Notes: generated by a model not told the origin, from the letters alone. Positions 20,258-29,942 are shown, counted from the stretch's first letter. The stretch is 64,000 nucleotides of DNA from Stenotrophomonas maltophilia (GCF_900186865.1 NZ_LT906480.1:2188001-2252000); one strand, 5' to 3'. Made by a program: numbers and translations.

Positions 20258-20742
20258 GAAAAATCCTTCCTGTTGGTGCCAAAGCCATTGCTGCTGTATC
20301 CGCGCCCCGCGGAAGAGGTTAGGCCTTTGTGACTGGTGTCCGTAGACGAAGGTACCCATGAAATCTTTAGGGGGAGACTCGCGCGCTTGTCCGAGGATGA
20401 CGAATCGGTATAGCGTAAATGAATTCGAATCCACCCTCCTTTGTCCTTTGGTGTCAGAGGCCATGTTACGCCGCCAGGCCGCTCGGTTTCCGTGGCGCCC
20501 TCTTTCTGGAATTCATATTTGATGGCGCGCACTTCTGATGTGCCATTCATGAGCGTCACGTCAGCATATTCGAGATAATCCTTCTTCGCCAATAGTTCTA
20601 TGTCGTGAGCATAGTTTGATGCCTCATCTTCGGTCATAGCCTTGGTGGTGGTTGCAATGATGATCAAGTCGGCTTTGACGCTGCGCATGACCTTTTCAAC
20701 ATCTGCAACTATGTAGCTACTAGTGCTCGAATAAGTGCTCAA
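20254..20742 (-). CDS. Bacterial HORMA-domain protein of type III CBASS (Cap7)
   Basis: 162 residues. Pattern of a bacterial HORMA: N-terminal helix with STSSYIVADVEKVMRSVKAD, a beta core ending near 130, and a Gly/Ser-rich tail (SSAGRGYSSNGFGTNRKDF) that resembles a closure peptide. HORMA proteins bind a phage-derived peptide and then activate the cognate cyclase. The start is TTG, 3 bases after the cyclase stop, supported by AAGGA seven bases upstream. The assignment rests on context as much as on sequence. Confidence 0.8.
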   Translation of the reverse strand: MSTYSSTSSYIVADVEKVMRSVKADLIIIATTTKAMTEDEASNYAHDIELLAKKDYLEYADVTLMNGTSEVRAIKYEFQKEGATETERPGGVTWPLTPKDKGGWIRIHLRYTDSSSSDKRASLPLKISWVPSSTDTSHKGLTSSAGRGYSSNGFGTNRKDFS

Positions 20743-20745
20743 TTT

Positions 20746-21693
20746 TTAGTCCTTGGTCTTGAAGCGACCGCCAAAAATCTCTTTCCATACTTCGTTATCA
20801 TTTTCGACAGATGCATATGTTGCCGTATCCAAAGCGGATTCGGCTGCCTTGGCTATAAGGATCTGCTCATCCTTAGTAATGCGGGATGCTACGTTGTTCT
20901 CTGGACTCACAGGGTCAACAATAATTACAGGGGTGTCAAAATTGCTAGTTGGCTTTCCACAATTTTCTGGAAAGTCAATGCGTTCCCCAAGTTTTGTACT
21001 GGCGATATACCCTAAGAATTCTCTGAAGCGTTTCTCAATAGACTCGGCGGGACCATCTCTATCAAGTAGGTAGCCGAAGATTAGTTCGATATGGAAGGAC
21101 TTTAGGCCTGGAACGTCGTGAAAGTGTTTCCACCGTTATGCTAAACGGACCAACGTCCTAAAGTGTTTATCCTTATCCTTCCTGGTTTTGACAAACTGAA
21201 TGTGGCACGGCGCACAAGTGAGATTTTTTGCGCCGCTCTGAATGTCGAACTGCCAGCCGTGGTCAGCATCAAAACTATCTTGAAGAACAGGTACAACGTC
21301 TACCTCTAGGCCACTTTTGACGAAAGTCACCTTTGCTGCGCGACGCTGAATCTCGAAGTCCTCAACTTTCTTTGTCGGATAAATGTCTATTAAAAGATCG
21401 TATATTTTATTGCAAAGGCTTTCGTACGATTTTCCGTCTTCATCGACGCCTGTGACATAAAAGACAACATCAACATCCGTAGGATAGTCATCAACCCTTC
21501 GAAGAATTGTGTACTTTGCAAACGAACCAGCCTTAACGACCTTTGTGACCTTTATCTTTGACTTGTCGGTGATGCGTTTCTTTAGCTCAGAAACAAGATT
21601 GTCCACCTGGGCGTGATACTCTTTGCGCTTCTCGCCTGGAAGACGCAGTACGTTGTGGTCGAAGTATTCAAGATCTGAATTTGCTAGCGGCAT
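20746..21693 (-). pseudogene. CBASS CD-NTase (cyclic oligonucleotide synthase) with in-frame TAA
   Basis: Second gene of the operon. Codons 1-185 encode the nucleotidyltransferase core: GS at 56-57, DVD at 73-75 and the third catalytic aspartate Asp132. Codon 186 is TAA (21138 down to 21136), between RTLVRLA and RWKHFHDV. The same frame then stays open for 129 codons (LKSFHIELIFGYLL, helical C-terminal domain) to a TAA just before the HORMA gene. A lysine (AAA) is the likely ancestral codon, one substitution away. AGGA precedes the ATG. Type III CBASS cyclases of this class are about 310-320 residues, matching the 315 codons here. Confidence 0.85.
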
Positions 21694-21732
21694 TTTTTTT
21701 CCTGGTTTTTAGAAAATCGACTTCTCTCATTC

Positions 21733-23262
21733 CTATAATGTCATGCCATTTGCAATGTAATCAACAGTGACGGCGGCGGCTGCTTGTGCGGCCAGTAGAT
21801 GAAATCTATTATCTTTTTTTGAGTCACCAAAATCACTAATGCCGCGCACCATCAGTACCGGCTTGCCAAAATTAGCGCATGCAGCAAATAAGCCTGCGCC
21901 TTCCATTTCGGCGACCTCTATTTTTCCGTGAATCTCTCGCATCCCTAGAAATTTTTCTGGATCACGAAGGAGTTTTTCGCCGCTGGCGACCGTCGCCGTC
22001 TTAGGTATGACGCCTTTGGCGACAGGACCAGCCTCAACTTTTTCGGGGAATTCGATGCCTAGAGCTTGGTAACTCTTCAAGAGGCGAGTTTCAAGGCCTG
22101 CCCTGTTGGATAAATAGGAGCTAACGTCTTGGCGAACACGCATCGTAAGCCTAGTGATCTCTGGCCGTGCCTCACTCTGGCCGCCTTCAACAAGTCCCGC
22201 GCCCTCATAGGCGACGATACGTTCTGCCAGAACCACTTCTCCCAGCGCACATTTTTCTCGCAGACCAGCCGCAATGCCCAGCATGATCACGCTGCCAGGT
22301 CGCAGATTACTTAACAGCATGCTAGTTACTGACGCTGCATCTACGTTGCCTGCACCCGCGAAGCAAGCTAAAGCGCAGCTTGCTGTCGTTCCACCACGCT
22401 TGGCAACAGGTGCTTTCCAAACGTGAAGACCGTTCTCAGTAGTGATGTGTTCAGCATCCTCCGCAATACCAAAAGCTTGCTTGGCGGCGGCCAACTCCAC
22501 GTCTAGAGCAGTTAGCACTAATACATCAGGAGGAAGGGCATCAATTCTGGCTAGTTCTTCCTCATAGAAAACACTTACGATACGAGTGCATATTTCTGAC
22601 AATGTAAGTACGGGCTCTTGCAAAGAAAGAGCGGGAAGAAATTTGACAACCCTATTTCCACTATTCGGCATGTATGTCAGAGGGTTGGCTTGGAAATTCT
22701 TAAGGACACCAATCGCACCCAGACCGTCCTCGCTATTTGCACCCAACTGCAAATCAAGCGGTAGAACAGGCAAGAGCTTCTTGGTCATTTTGCGCGCGCG
22801 ATCCAGTACACCCTTGCCACCGCCCAGGGCCACCATCGCAGTAGCATGCTCAACTTGCTCATCGCCGACGTTGCCGCCTGTCAGCACCTCCTCTTCCAGT
22901 GGGACGAGTTCTGCGACTCCTCGTGCGACCATGCCCATGAGCAACTTACGTTGCTCAGGATTCGCCTTGACTTGAAGGCGTTCCTGCGAAGCCACGATTT
23001 TTAGACGAGCGTCAGAGCTGTTGCCGGGCGTTAATCTGTCTACCGCTTTAGCGACCGTCCAGTCGAACAAGAGCGCCTTCCCATCTCCATTGATCGGCTC
23101 GGCTGCGACGTAAACGACAAAGCCGCCACCAGCTTTAAGGACTTCCTCAACAAGGGTATCGACAAAAGCGTGCGCTCTATCGATGAGCTCATTCTCGGTG
23201 GTGTTCGAGATGCTTCCGGCAAGGAGGATATAGGTTGAAGCCAGCATCATGGCATTTGTCAT
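21733..23262 (-). CDS. CBASS effector: SLOG-like domain fused to PNP-family nucleosidase (Cap17-like)
   Basis: 509 residues. N-terminal half (about 10-190) has a Rossmann/SLOG look: YILLAGS at the start and ALGGGKGVLDRA with a GGGKG loop. C-terminal half (about 265-505) is a purine-nucleoside phosphorylase/MTA-nucleosidase fold: VLVLTALDVEL, LGIAAGL, AEMEGAG and RGISDFGD. Nucleosidase effectors of this family in CBASS and other defence systems have been shown to cleave ATP. First gene of the operon. The ATG at 23262 with GGGA upstream was chosen; the frame extends 17 codons further up without support. Confidence 0.82.
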   Translation of the reverse strand: MTNAMMLASTYILLAGSISNTTENELIDRAHAFVDTLVEEVLKAGGGFVVYVAAEPINGDGKALLFDWTVAKAVDRLTPGNSSDARLKIVASQERLQVKANPEQRKLLMGMVARGVAELVPLEEEVLTGGNVGDEQVEHATAMVALGGGKGVLDRARKMTKKLLPVLPLDLQLGANSEDGLGAIGVLKNFQANPLTYMPNSGNRVVKFLPALSLQEPVLTLSEICTRIVSVFYEEELARIDALPPDVLVLTALDVELAAAKQAFGIAEDAEHITTENGLHVWKAPVAKRGGTTASCALACFAGAGNVDAASVTSMLLSNLRPGSVIMLGIAAGLREKCALGEVVLAERIVAYEGAGLVEGGQSEARPEITRLTMRVRQDVSSYLSNRAGLETRLLKSYQALGIEFPEKVEAGPVAKGVIPKTATVASGEKLLRDPEKFLGMREIHGKIEVAEMEGAGLFAACANFGKPVLMVRGISDFGDSKKDNRFHLLAAQAAAAVTVDYIANGMTL

Positions 23263-23500
23263 GAGTGATCCCGATTGATTCTGTGCCTTCGCGCATAGTG
23301 CTCTGCGCGCCAATTACTTGATCCCCGTTGGCGTAGTCGATAAGTTTGAACCACTAGGCTAGCGGTGCCATTTTGATGCATGCGGGGTGATTTTAAATTT
23401 TAAAGGCTCTGTCGCACATTTTATTGATCTGGGGACTTTTAACGAAGGCTTGTATCTAGCCACTGGTGTCATCAGTACGTGTCCTCCAAGGATGATCGCG

Positions 23501-23918
23501 TTACTTGTTAACTTCGTCATAGGGTAACTCAAGTTCATTCCAAAGTTCTTCTTCTGTAAGTCGCTTGAAGTCTTCCGTCAAATTTTTGACTAGCGCTGGG
23601 ATGCACCTTCCAGGGCTGATGTGGCAATCAGGGCGAATCATCCGCGATCTAGGCGAACCGTCACGACCCCAAAACTCTTCCAAGACACTACGCGTGTTGA
23701 TGACGAAGGCATCCCGCAAGGTAGTACGGCCCGAGAGAATTCGTAACGTCTTGTCGCTAACGCGGGCGCGGGTCTTGCCTGCCTGCCGAGAAAAGCTGCC
23801 GGGTAGTGGAGATCGTATCTGCGATCTTCTGCAACGCCATGCTCTTGAATTGGTGGGCAGTACGCAATTGAGTGTCATTGAACTCAGGCTGCTGACGATT
23901 AGGAAACAAGGTGTTCAT
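23501..23918 (-). pseudogene. Frameshifted hypothetical gene in the island
   Basis: Two overlapping frames look like parts of one protein. The first begins at the ATG at 23918 (MNTLFPNRQQPEF...MALQKIADTIS) and stops at 23757. The second runs on from about 23790 (KTRARVSDKTLRILSG, then LTEEELWNELELPYDEVNK) to the stop at 23501. A one-base change near GGCAGGCAGGC would join them into roughly 139 residues. No family recognised. It lies 238 bases upstream of the CBASS operon on the same strand, so a regulator is conceivable but not shown. Confidence 0.35.
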
Positions 23919-24132
23919 TCAGGCTCGTTTGAGCAAGTACTTATGGGGTCACTTCGTGGCGTCATCCTTGAGGCGGGGCAGCGTGCGGCCCATCAGCTAG
24001 CGAGGTGGACCCGGAAGAGATGGTTGTAGGCAGCTTTCGGCAGAAGGAGAGGGCTTGGACGACGGGAGTTCTTCTTTGGGGGTGGGAGGGGGGGCGGGAT
24101 TACTGCGCGGCTGATGTTTGTCTGTGAGTTCG

Positions 24133-24489
24133 TCACTCCGGTCTGACTTCGTGGCAAGCCCACTCAACCAACCCCCGGCAAGCCAGAAACAACCCATCAA
24201 CCACCCCCTCATCCAAATGCCGCTCCGGGTCCGCTGCCACCCGGCAGCGGTCCGCCGAGTGGAGCACCTCCAGCACCGTTAGCAGCCCGACCAACGCACG
24301 CTCGCTCCGCGCCAGGCTCACACGGCGGCCGGGTGACACATCGGTTTCCGGCCAAGGGTGCCCATCAGCGCCCTCGCAGCCGCGCATGCGCTTGAGGATG
24401 CCGAGCAGGGAGTTCAGGTCGGGCAGGGGAGTGTCGTCGTTGATGGGTTCAACAATGGTGTACGAGGAAAAGCTGTCGGATTCGTTCAT
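24133..24489 (-). CDS. Small hypothetical protein (DUF6124-like)
   Basis: 118-residue soluble protein beginning MNESDSF, with an Arg/Ala-rich helical middle (SLARSERALVGLLTVLEVL). It resembles small proteins of unknown role common in Pseudomonas and Xanthomonadaceae, often in phage-like surroundings; this family link is tentative. The ATG at 24489 was chosen because the longer frame runs back into a structured non-coding-looking region. The 214 bases between it and the frameshifted gene show no feature. Confidence 0.5.
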   Translation of the reverse strand: MNESDSFSSYTIVEPINDDTPLPDLNSLLGILKRMRGCEGADGHPWPETDVSPGRRVSLARSERALVGLLTVLEVLHSADRCRVAADPERHLDEGVVDGLFLACRGLVEWACHEVRPE

Positions 24490-25037
24490 GGCTTCGGCTT
24501 CCGTGGCTGTGCTTAACAGCGCCACCGCGAAGAGGTGGCGGACGATGCGTGGCTGCAAACCGGAAGAAGCGATGTCATAAACCGGTGGGCCCGAAAGCCC
24601 CCACGCACCGCCCGCCAGAAAGGCCGACGGATTGCCCGCCGGCACCGGTTAAGGACGGTGCCGACGGGCAAGCGCAAACTACAGACATCGCTTTCTTCGG
24701 GTTTGCAGACCCGAGCCACCCGTTTTCGGTGGCGCGCCATGGTGTTTACGCACCCGCTTCGAATGCCAATAGAAATTCGCGAAGGAATCGCAGAATCCGA
24801 GAGCGAAGAACTATTGTTGCACGCACCCTTCGTGCAGCACGCGACGCCAGTCGACGCATTCGCGCAGCTGCTCTGCTGATGGCGAATCAAAGTGGCGCAA
24901 TCGCCCATGCCACAAGCGAATAGCGCGACGGCCTTCTTTGCAACAGTTCTTAGTTCGCCTCGCCAAGCAACGGCGCGCGATCAGCTACACACCCCGAAAA
25001 TCGGTTCAAACCCGACACTGTTAACAAGCTCGCAGCT
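24490..25037. other. Gene-poor structured region at the right side of the island
   Basis: Contains a long inverted repeat (listed separately). Small ORFs occur on both strands, including a + strand one at 24549-24923 whose translation is Arg-rich and resembles spurious proteins annotated in P4-like immunity/ash regions. From 24930 to 25037 nothing is seen. The region probably holds the right end of the island, but no attachment repeat was found. Confidence 0.35.
24553..24708. repeat. Imperfect inverted repeat, 24-25 base arms, 107-base loop
   Basis: Arm 24553-24576 reads CTGCAAACCGGAAGAAGCG followed by ATGTC; arm 24684-24708 is its reverse complement apart from one extra base and one substitution. 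Arms of this kind could form a long RNA stem. P4-like satellites regulate immunity with such complementary RNA segments; that comparison is an inference. Confidence 0.6.
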
Positions 25038-25955
25038 TCAAACAACGCCAGGCTCAGCCGCATTTCCCACCAGCAACTCAATCATCGCCCGCGCCGCCGC
25101 CGACTGCCGCCGATGCGGCGCATAGATCACCGAGAACGGGCGCGATCTCCCGCGCAACTGCGGCAGCACCTCCACCAGCTCCCCACGCTGCAGCCGCTCG
25201 CGCACGATGAACTCGTAGCTCTGGCAGATGCCGATGCCCTGTTCGGCCAGCGACACCACGCCCAGCACATCGTCCGAAGTCTCAATCGACGAACGCGGCA
25301 CCCAATCCACATCCCGCCCGACATCCCGAAACACCCATGGCGCCAGCCGCCCTGTACGCGGCATGACGAAGGGCAGGCACAGGTGCTGCTGCAGGTCGTC
25401 CAGCGTCTGCGGTGTGCCGCGTCGCTGCAGGTAGTCCGGTGCGGCCACCAGCACCAGCGGAGCGTCCTCCAGCTTTCGTGCCACCAGCCCGCTGTCCGGC
25501 AGCTGGCCCAGGCGGATGGCCAGGTCGAAGCCCTCGGCCACCAGGTCCACGTTGCGGTTGGTGATGTTCAGTTCCACCTGCACCTGCGGGTACTGCTGCG
25601 CAAAGCGCGCCAGCACGGGCGGCAGCCGGTAGTGGCCATAGGTGGTGGGCACACTCAGGCGCACGCGGCCGGCCAGCGCACCGTCCTGGGCCAGTACGTC
25701 GCGCTCGGCGTCGTCCAGCAGGCCGAAGGCGGTGCGCACCTGTTCCAGATAGAGCCGCCCGGCGTCGGTCAGGCCCACGCGGCGGGTGGTCCGCTGCAGC
25801 AGCTGGCGGCCCAGCCGCGCTTCCAGGCGGGTGACCGCGCGGCTCAGCACCGAGGGCGTGGTGGACAGCGCCACCGCCCCGGCCGTGAACGAGCCGTGCT
25901 CGACCACTGCCAGGAACACCTCCACATCGCCCAGGTAGTCGAACTTGCGGCTCAT
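25038..25955 (-). CDS. LysR family transcriptional regulator
   Basis: 305 residues: winged HTH at about 8-66 (FLAVVEHGSFTAGAVALSTTPSVLSRAVTRLEARLG pattern, given here in part), then a periplasmic-binding-like effector domain (92-290). Divergent from the DJ-1/PfpI gene with 96 bases between starts, so it probably controls that gene and itself. The C-terminal end abuts the island's right side. GC and codon use return to host values here. Confidence 0.9.
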   Translation of the reverse strand: MSRKFDYLGDVEVFLAVVEHGSFTAGAVALSTTPSVLSRAVTRLEARLGRQLLQRTTRRVGLTDAGRLYLEQVRTAFGLLDDAERDVLAQDGALAGRVRLSVPTTYGHYRLPPVLARFAQQYPQVQVELNITNRNVDLVAEGFDLAIRLGQLPDSGLVARKLEDAPLVLVAAPDYLQRRGTPQTLDDLQQHLCLPFVMPRTGRLAPWVFRDVGRDVDWVPRSSIETSDDVLGVVSLAEQGIGICQSYEFIVRERLQRGELVEVLPQLRGRSRPFSVIYAPHRRQSAAARAMIELLVGNAAEPGVV

Positions 25956-26020
25956 TTTGCTCTCCGGGGAACAGATGTTTTGCGATGAGGCCAATTTATC
26001 GCCGCTGCGGCGATGAATAA

Positions 26021-26891
<871 letters not shown>

Positions 26892-26989
26892 GGCGGGTTC
26901 TGCATCGCATGCGGTGCCGTGGCACCATGATGGGCTGGCCTCGTCCTTCCGGGCGGGGCCGTTTTCCCAGGGAAGCCCTCGAACACGAC

Positions 26990-27721
26990 ATGCGAACGTC
27001 TTTTTTCATTCTCTCCGCCCTGTGCCTTGGCCTACTGTCCGGCTGTGCCAGTGGCCCGGAGGAGCACGCTTCCAGCCGCGAGATAACCAGTGCGTTCGTG
27101 GCCGACGACGGCCAGCTGTACCTGTTGCCGCGCTATGACGAGCCGATGCGCTTCAATGCCGCGCCGTTCCGCGAGTACCGCGCGCTGATGGACAGCCCGC
27201 TGCGCGAGGCGGTGGTCTGCGCGCAGATGTACTTCCATGAGGACAGGCGCGACCCGGCCAACAAGGCCAAGGTGCACGGCAGCTATGCGCTGCTGCTGCG
27301 GCCGGAGCAGGTGACGGCAGAGCTGGCCGGACAGTTCAAGCTGGAGCGGATTGAAGTGCTCCCGCGTGAGGCCAAGGCCGTGGAGGAGCGGGCGCGCTAC
27401 TACCTGCCGATGGACCGGACCCGTTACGCGCTGGCGTTTGACCGCGCCTGCAGTCTTTCAAGGAAGGGCGGCAGCTATTACAGCGCGCTGTTCGAGGGCG
27501 ACGGCGAACGAGTGCAGTTGTCGGATGCTGCGGCGCTGGCGGAGAAAGGGAAGCTTGCACAGCCGCTCAATGCGCGGGCGCAGCGGATCCTGCCGGAGAG
27601 GGAGGACAAGCCGGGTGCGGGTTCGGCGGCGGGCAAGGTGCTCGGCGCGGCGCTGATCCCTGTGGCGGTGCCGGTGTTTGTGCTAAGCCTGCCGTTCCTG
27701 GGGCCGGATCATTGGAAGTGA
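26990..27721 (+). CDS. Hypothetical lipoprotein
   Basis: 243 residues. Signal peptide with lipobox LLSGC (Cys19) and then CASGPEEH, so probably an outer-membrane-anchored periplasmic protein. No domain recognised. The C-terminus is a hydrophobic stretch (LGAALIPVAVPVFVLSLPFL) that could be a second membrane contact. The frame extends upstream to 26909 without support. Stands alone after the DJ-1 gene, 98 bases away. Confidence 0.72.
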   Translation: MRTSFFILSALCLGLLSGCASGPEEHASSREITSAFVADDGQLYLLPRYDEPMRFNAAPFREYRALMDSPLREAVVCAQMYFHEDRRDPANKAKVHGSYALLLRPEQVTAELAGQFKLERIEVLPREAKAVEERARYYLPMDRTRYALAFDRACSLSRKGGSYYSALFEGDGERVQLSDAAALAEKGKLAQPLNARAQRILPEREDKPGAGSAAGKVLGAALIPVAVPVFVLSLPFLGPDHWK

Positions 27722-27737
27722 AAAGGCGTTGAAGCCA

Positions 27738-27766
27738 GAGCATCCACGCATGGCGTGGATCTACTT
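27738..27766. repeat. Short hairpin repeat (ATCCACGC/GCGTGGAT)
   Basis: GCATCCACGCATGGCGTGGATCTAC forms an 8-base stem with a short loop. A related copy occurs at 28382-28404. It is a second family of small palindromic repeats distinct from SMAG in stem sequence. Confidence 0.7.
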
Positions 27767-27791
27767 GGGCATCGCCAATGCCTGAACGTTC

Positions 27792-28286
27792 ATGTTGGAG
27801 ATCTGTGTGCCAAGTACGCTGGAAACTGTTCTGAAGACCGTAGGCTTCATTGTCCTCGCGGCACTTCCGTTGGTGATCCTCTGGTTCATTCTTCGGCGAA
27901 TGTCAGCGACCGCACGTTCTGCATTGGGATCAGGGCTGCGTTTGAATCCCCCTCGCCGGATTTCCGGTAAGTCCATGACCCTGGTGATGGTGGATGGGAA
28001 AGAGGATCGGGAGCACTACTTCTTTGATACAGAATCCTTCTACCTGCGGCGGGGCCCGGTGCCTACGGCCGTTCCGCTCTCGCAGATCACCTCGGTCACA
28101 CGAACGTCCGACAGGATCTACGGGCGCTATGTCTGGCAGGTGTGCTTCAGCAAGGCATCGGGCAGAAAATGCGTGACGTTCACCAACAACCTGACGCTGT
28201 TCAACCGCGACTTCCTGCTGTTCCTGGAGGCGGTGCGGAAGGCCAATCCACTGGCAACCGTCGATCAGGCAGGTCTGTTCTTCTAA
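27792..28286 (+). CDS. Hypothetical membrane-anchored protein
   Basis: 164 residues. One hydrophobic helix at about 13-35 (TVGFIVLAALPLVILWFIL) is followed by a soluble domain (60-164) of alternating beta-like segments (YFFDTESFYLRRG, VWQVCFSK, CVTFTNNLTLF). This resembles small PH-like membrane-surface domains, but no family is claimed. Neighbours give no functional hint. Confidence 0.6.
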   Translation: MLEICVPSTLETVLKTVGFIVLAALPLVILWFILRRMSATARSALGSGLRLNPPRRISGKSMTLVMVDGKEDREHYFFDTESFYLRRGPVPTAVPLSQITSVTRTSDRIYGRYVWQVCFSKASGRKCVTFTNNLTLFNRDFLLFLEAVRKANPLATVDQAGLFF

Positions 28287-28357
28287 GATTTTCCAGCTGC
28301 TGCTCTAGTTGGTTGGGGTAAGGTGGCACCGTTGCCTTGGATACGGTGCTGGATGAT

Positions 28358-29776
28358 TCAGATGTGTGGGCGTTGAGGCGGTGAATCCACGCGTGGTGTG
28401 GATCTACAGCTTGTCTTCCCACCTGCCACACAGCTGGCTCGCCAATTCTCCCAGGCCTTGCCATCGATGCCGGCCTTCAGCGCAATGCCCTGCAGCTCGG
28501 CCCAGTTCCTCGGCGACGGTGCGGCCAGCAGCCCGCGCATGAAGGCCTGCATCTTCGCTTCGCCCACCTGTTTCTCCAGCGAGAGCAACAGCAAGGGGGC
28601 ATAGACGTAGCGATACATCTCGCCCAGATCGGAGTTGCTGTCGATGGCATCGAATGCCGGCAGCGGCGTGTCCTGCGTGTCGATGGCCGATTGCAGTCGC
28701 GCAATATAGCGATCGGCCGCGGCATCGCCACTGATCTCACGCAGCGCCTTGATCGACAGGAACTCGGCGCTGGACTCCAGCAGAACCCAGAAGTAGGGGC
28801 CCTGCGGACGGTTCAGCGTGCCGAAGTAGTAATGGCCCATTTCGTGTGCGATGTACTGCACGCGCCGTTCAGCATGTTCGCCACCAGCCAGCAGGGAGTC
28901 GGCCACATTGCCGATGCTGCCGCTCATGGCGATGGTGGGCCAGGTGGCAAAGCCCCACTCGCTGCCTTCGCGGTCGCGCTCGATCTGGTTGAGCGTGACC
29001 ATGCGCAGGAAAGTGGGGCGGTCGGCCAGCGGCATGCCCATGTAGCGGCTGTGCACATCGGCTACCTTCTGCAGTGTGCTGGACAGTGCCTGGACCTTGG
29101 CCGAGGGCAGGGTCTCGTTAAGGATCGTGACCTGCGCGGTGCGGGTGATCGGGCCGCCGCCGCCGAACAGCAGGATCGGCCGTGCGTTGTCGCTGCGGAA
29201 TCGCCCCTGCGCGCCTTCGATGGCCGGGCTGCCGTTGAGATACAGAATGCGGCAGCCGGCGCAGTCCACCTGCAGGTCGTAGCGGCTTTCGTTGCTGCGC
29301 ACGCGGGCCTTGGGGTCGAATGCCTGCGGCAGCCATGCGGACTGTTCGGTGAAGCGGGCGCTGTCGCCGTTGAAGGCCATCATGCCCTTGAAGTCGCCCA
29401 TGGCATCGTGCTTCGGGTACAGCGGGAACGCGCCCACGTACTGCACGCAGAGCGTGGCGGTGGGCTCGGCCAGGGTGTAGACGCGCGCCTCGCCATCCAC
29501 GCCCGGGTCGTACCAGCCATCGAACCCTACCGGCTTGCCGTCACCGTCGGTGACCCGCGCGACGTTCAGGCCGGCGTTGAGTACGAACGCGCCCCTTGAT
29601 TCGGCTGGGAGGTTGGACACGCAGACATTGCCTTCGACGCGGCCGCTGGCAATATCCAGCCGCACGCTGCCGGTGGTGAGCGGCGTGGCCGCCTGCGCGG
29701 TCGGCGCGGCCACGCTGGTGGCGGGGGCGAGCAGTGCGGTCAGGGCGGCAGGCAGCAGGGCGGTGCAGGGGTTCAT
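28358..29776 (-). CDS. Exported M1-type (gluzincin-like) metallopeptidase-like protein
   Basis: 472 residues with a signal peptide (about 1-24). Zinc motif HEMGH at 311-315, followed by a downstream glutamate (SSAEFLSIKA, near 338), as in gluzincins. An N-terminal beta domain (35-210) corresponds to the substrate-domain region of M1 peptidases. Likely periplasmic. The last dozen residues (RSTPRVDSPP) are encoded by the small hairpin repeat at 28382-28404, so the native C-terminus may be shorter. The gene is oriented against its left neighbour. Confidence 0.78.
   Translation of the reverse strand: MNPCTALLPAALTALLAPATSVAAPTAQAATPLTTGSVRLDIASGRVEGNVCVSNLPAESRGAFVLNAGLNVARVTDGDGKPVGFDGWYDPGVDGEARVYTLAEPTATLCVQYVGAFPLYPKHDAMGDFKGMMAFNGDSARFTEQSAWLPQAFDPKARVRSNESRYDLQVDCAGCRILYLNGSPAIEGAQGRFRSDNARPILLFGGGGPITRTAQVTILNETLPSAKVQALSSTLQKVADVHSRYMGMPLADRPTFLRMVTLNQIERDREGSEWGFATWPTIAMSGSIGNVADSLLAGGEHAERRVQYIAHEMGHYYFGTLNRPQGPYFWVLLESSAEFLSIKALREISGDAAADRYIARLQSAIDTQDTPLPAFDAIDSNSDLGEMYRYVYAPLLLLSLEKQVGEAKMQAFMRGLLAAPSPRNWAELQGIALKAGIDGKAWENWRASCVAGGKTSCRSTPRVDSPPQRPHI
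28382..28404. repeat. Short hairpin repeat inside the 3' end of the metallopeptidase gene
   Basis: ATCCACGCGTGGTGTGGAT resembles the repeat at 27738 and here encodes part of the C-terminal tail of the minus-strand protein. Confidence 0.6.
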
Positions 29777-29942
29777 TGGGCCATCCTTGGGTGGATGGCG
29801 TTGACTATAGGGCCAACATCGATGGACGCGGAGAGTCTTCTGGTCACCCGGCCTTGTGGGGCTGGTGCAATGCCCTGGCCTGGTGCAGGCATAATGCCAG
29901 CGGGGCGAACGGATGCCCGCGAACAGGACGGACGCCTGCGCC

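Noticed and set aside
19361..20464. Longer TRIP13 start at 20464
   Set aside because: The extra 69 codons lie inside the HORMA gene, and the ATG at 20257 has a good ribosome site and ATGA overlap.
20753..21073. + strand ORF within the cyclase region
   Set aside because: It lies opposite the C-terminal half of the cyclase, whose translation (LKSFHIELIFGYLL) is clearly the coding one.
24549..24923. 124-residue + strand ORF as a gene
   Set aside because: The translation is Arg-rich with no domain, it overlaps the inverted-repeat region, and it resembles commonly misannotated ORFs.
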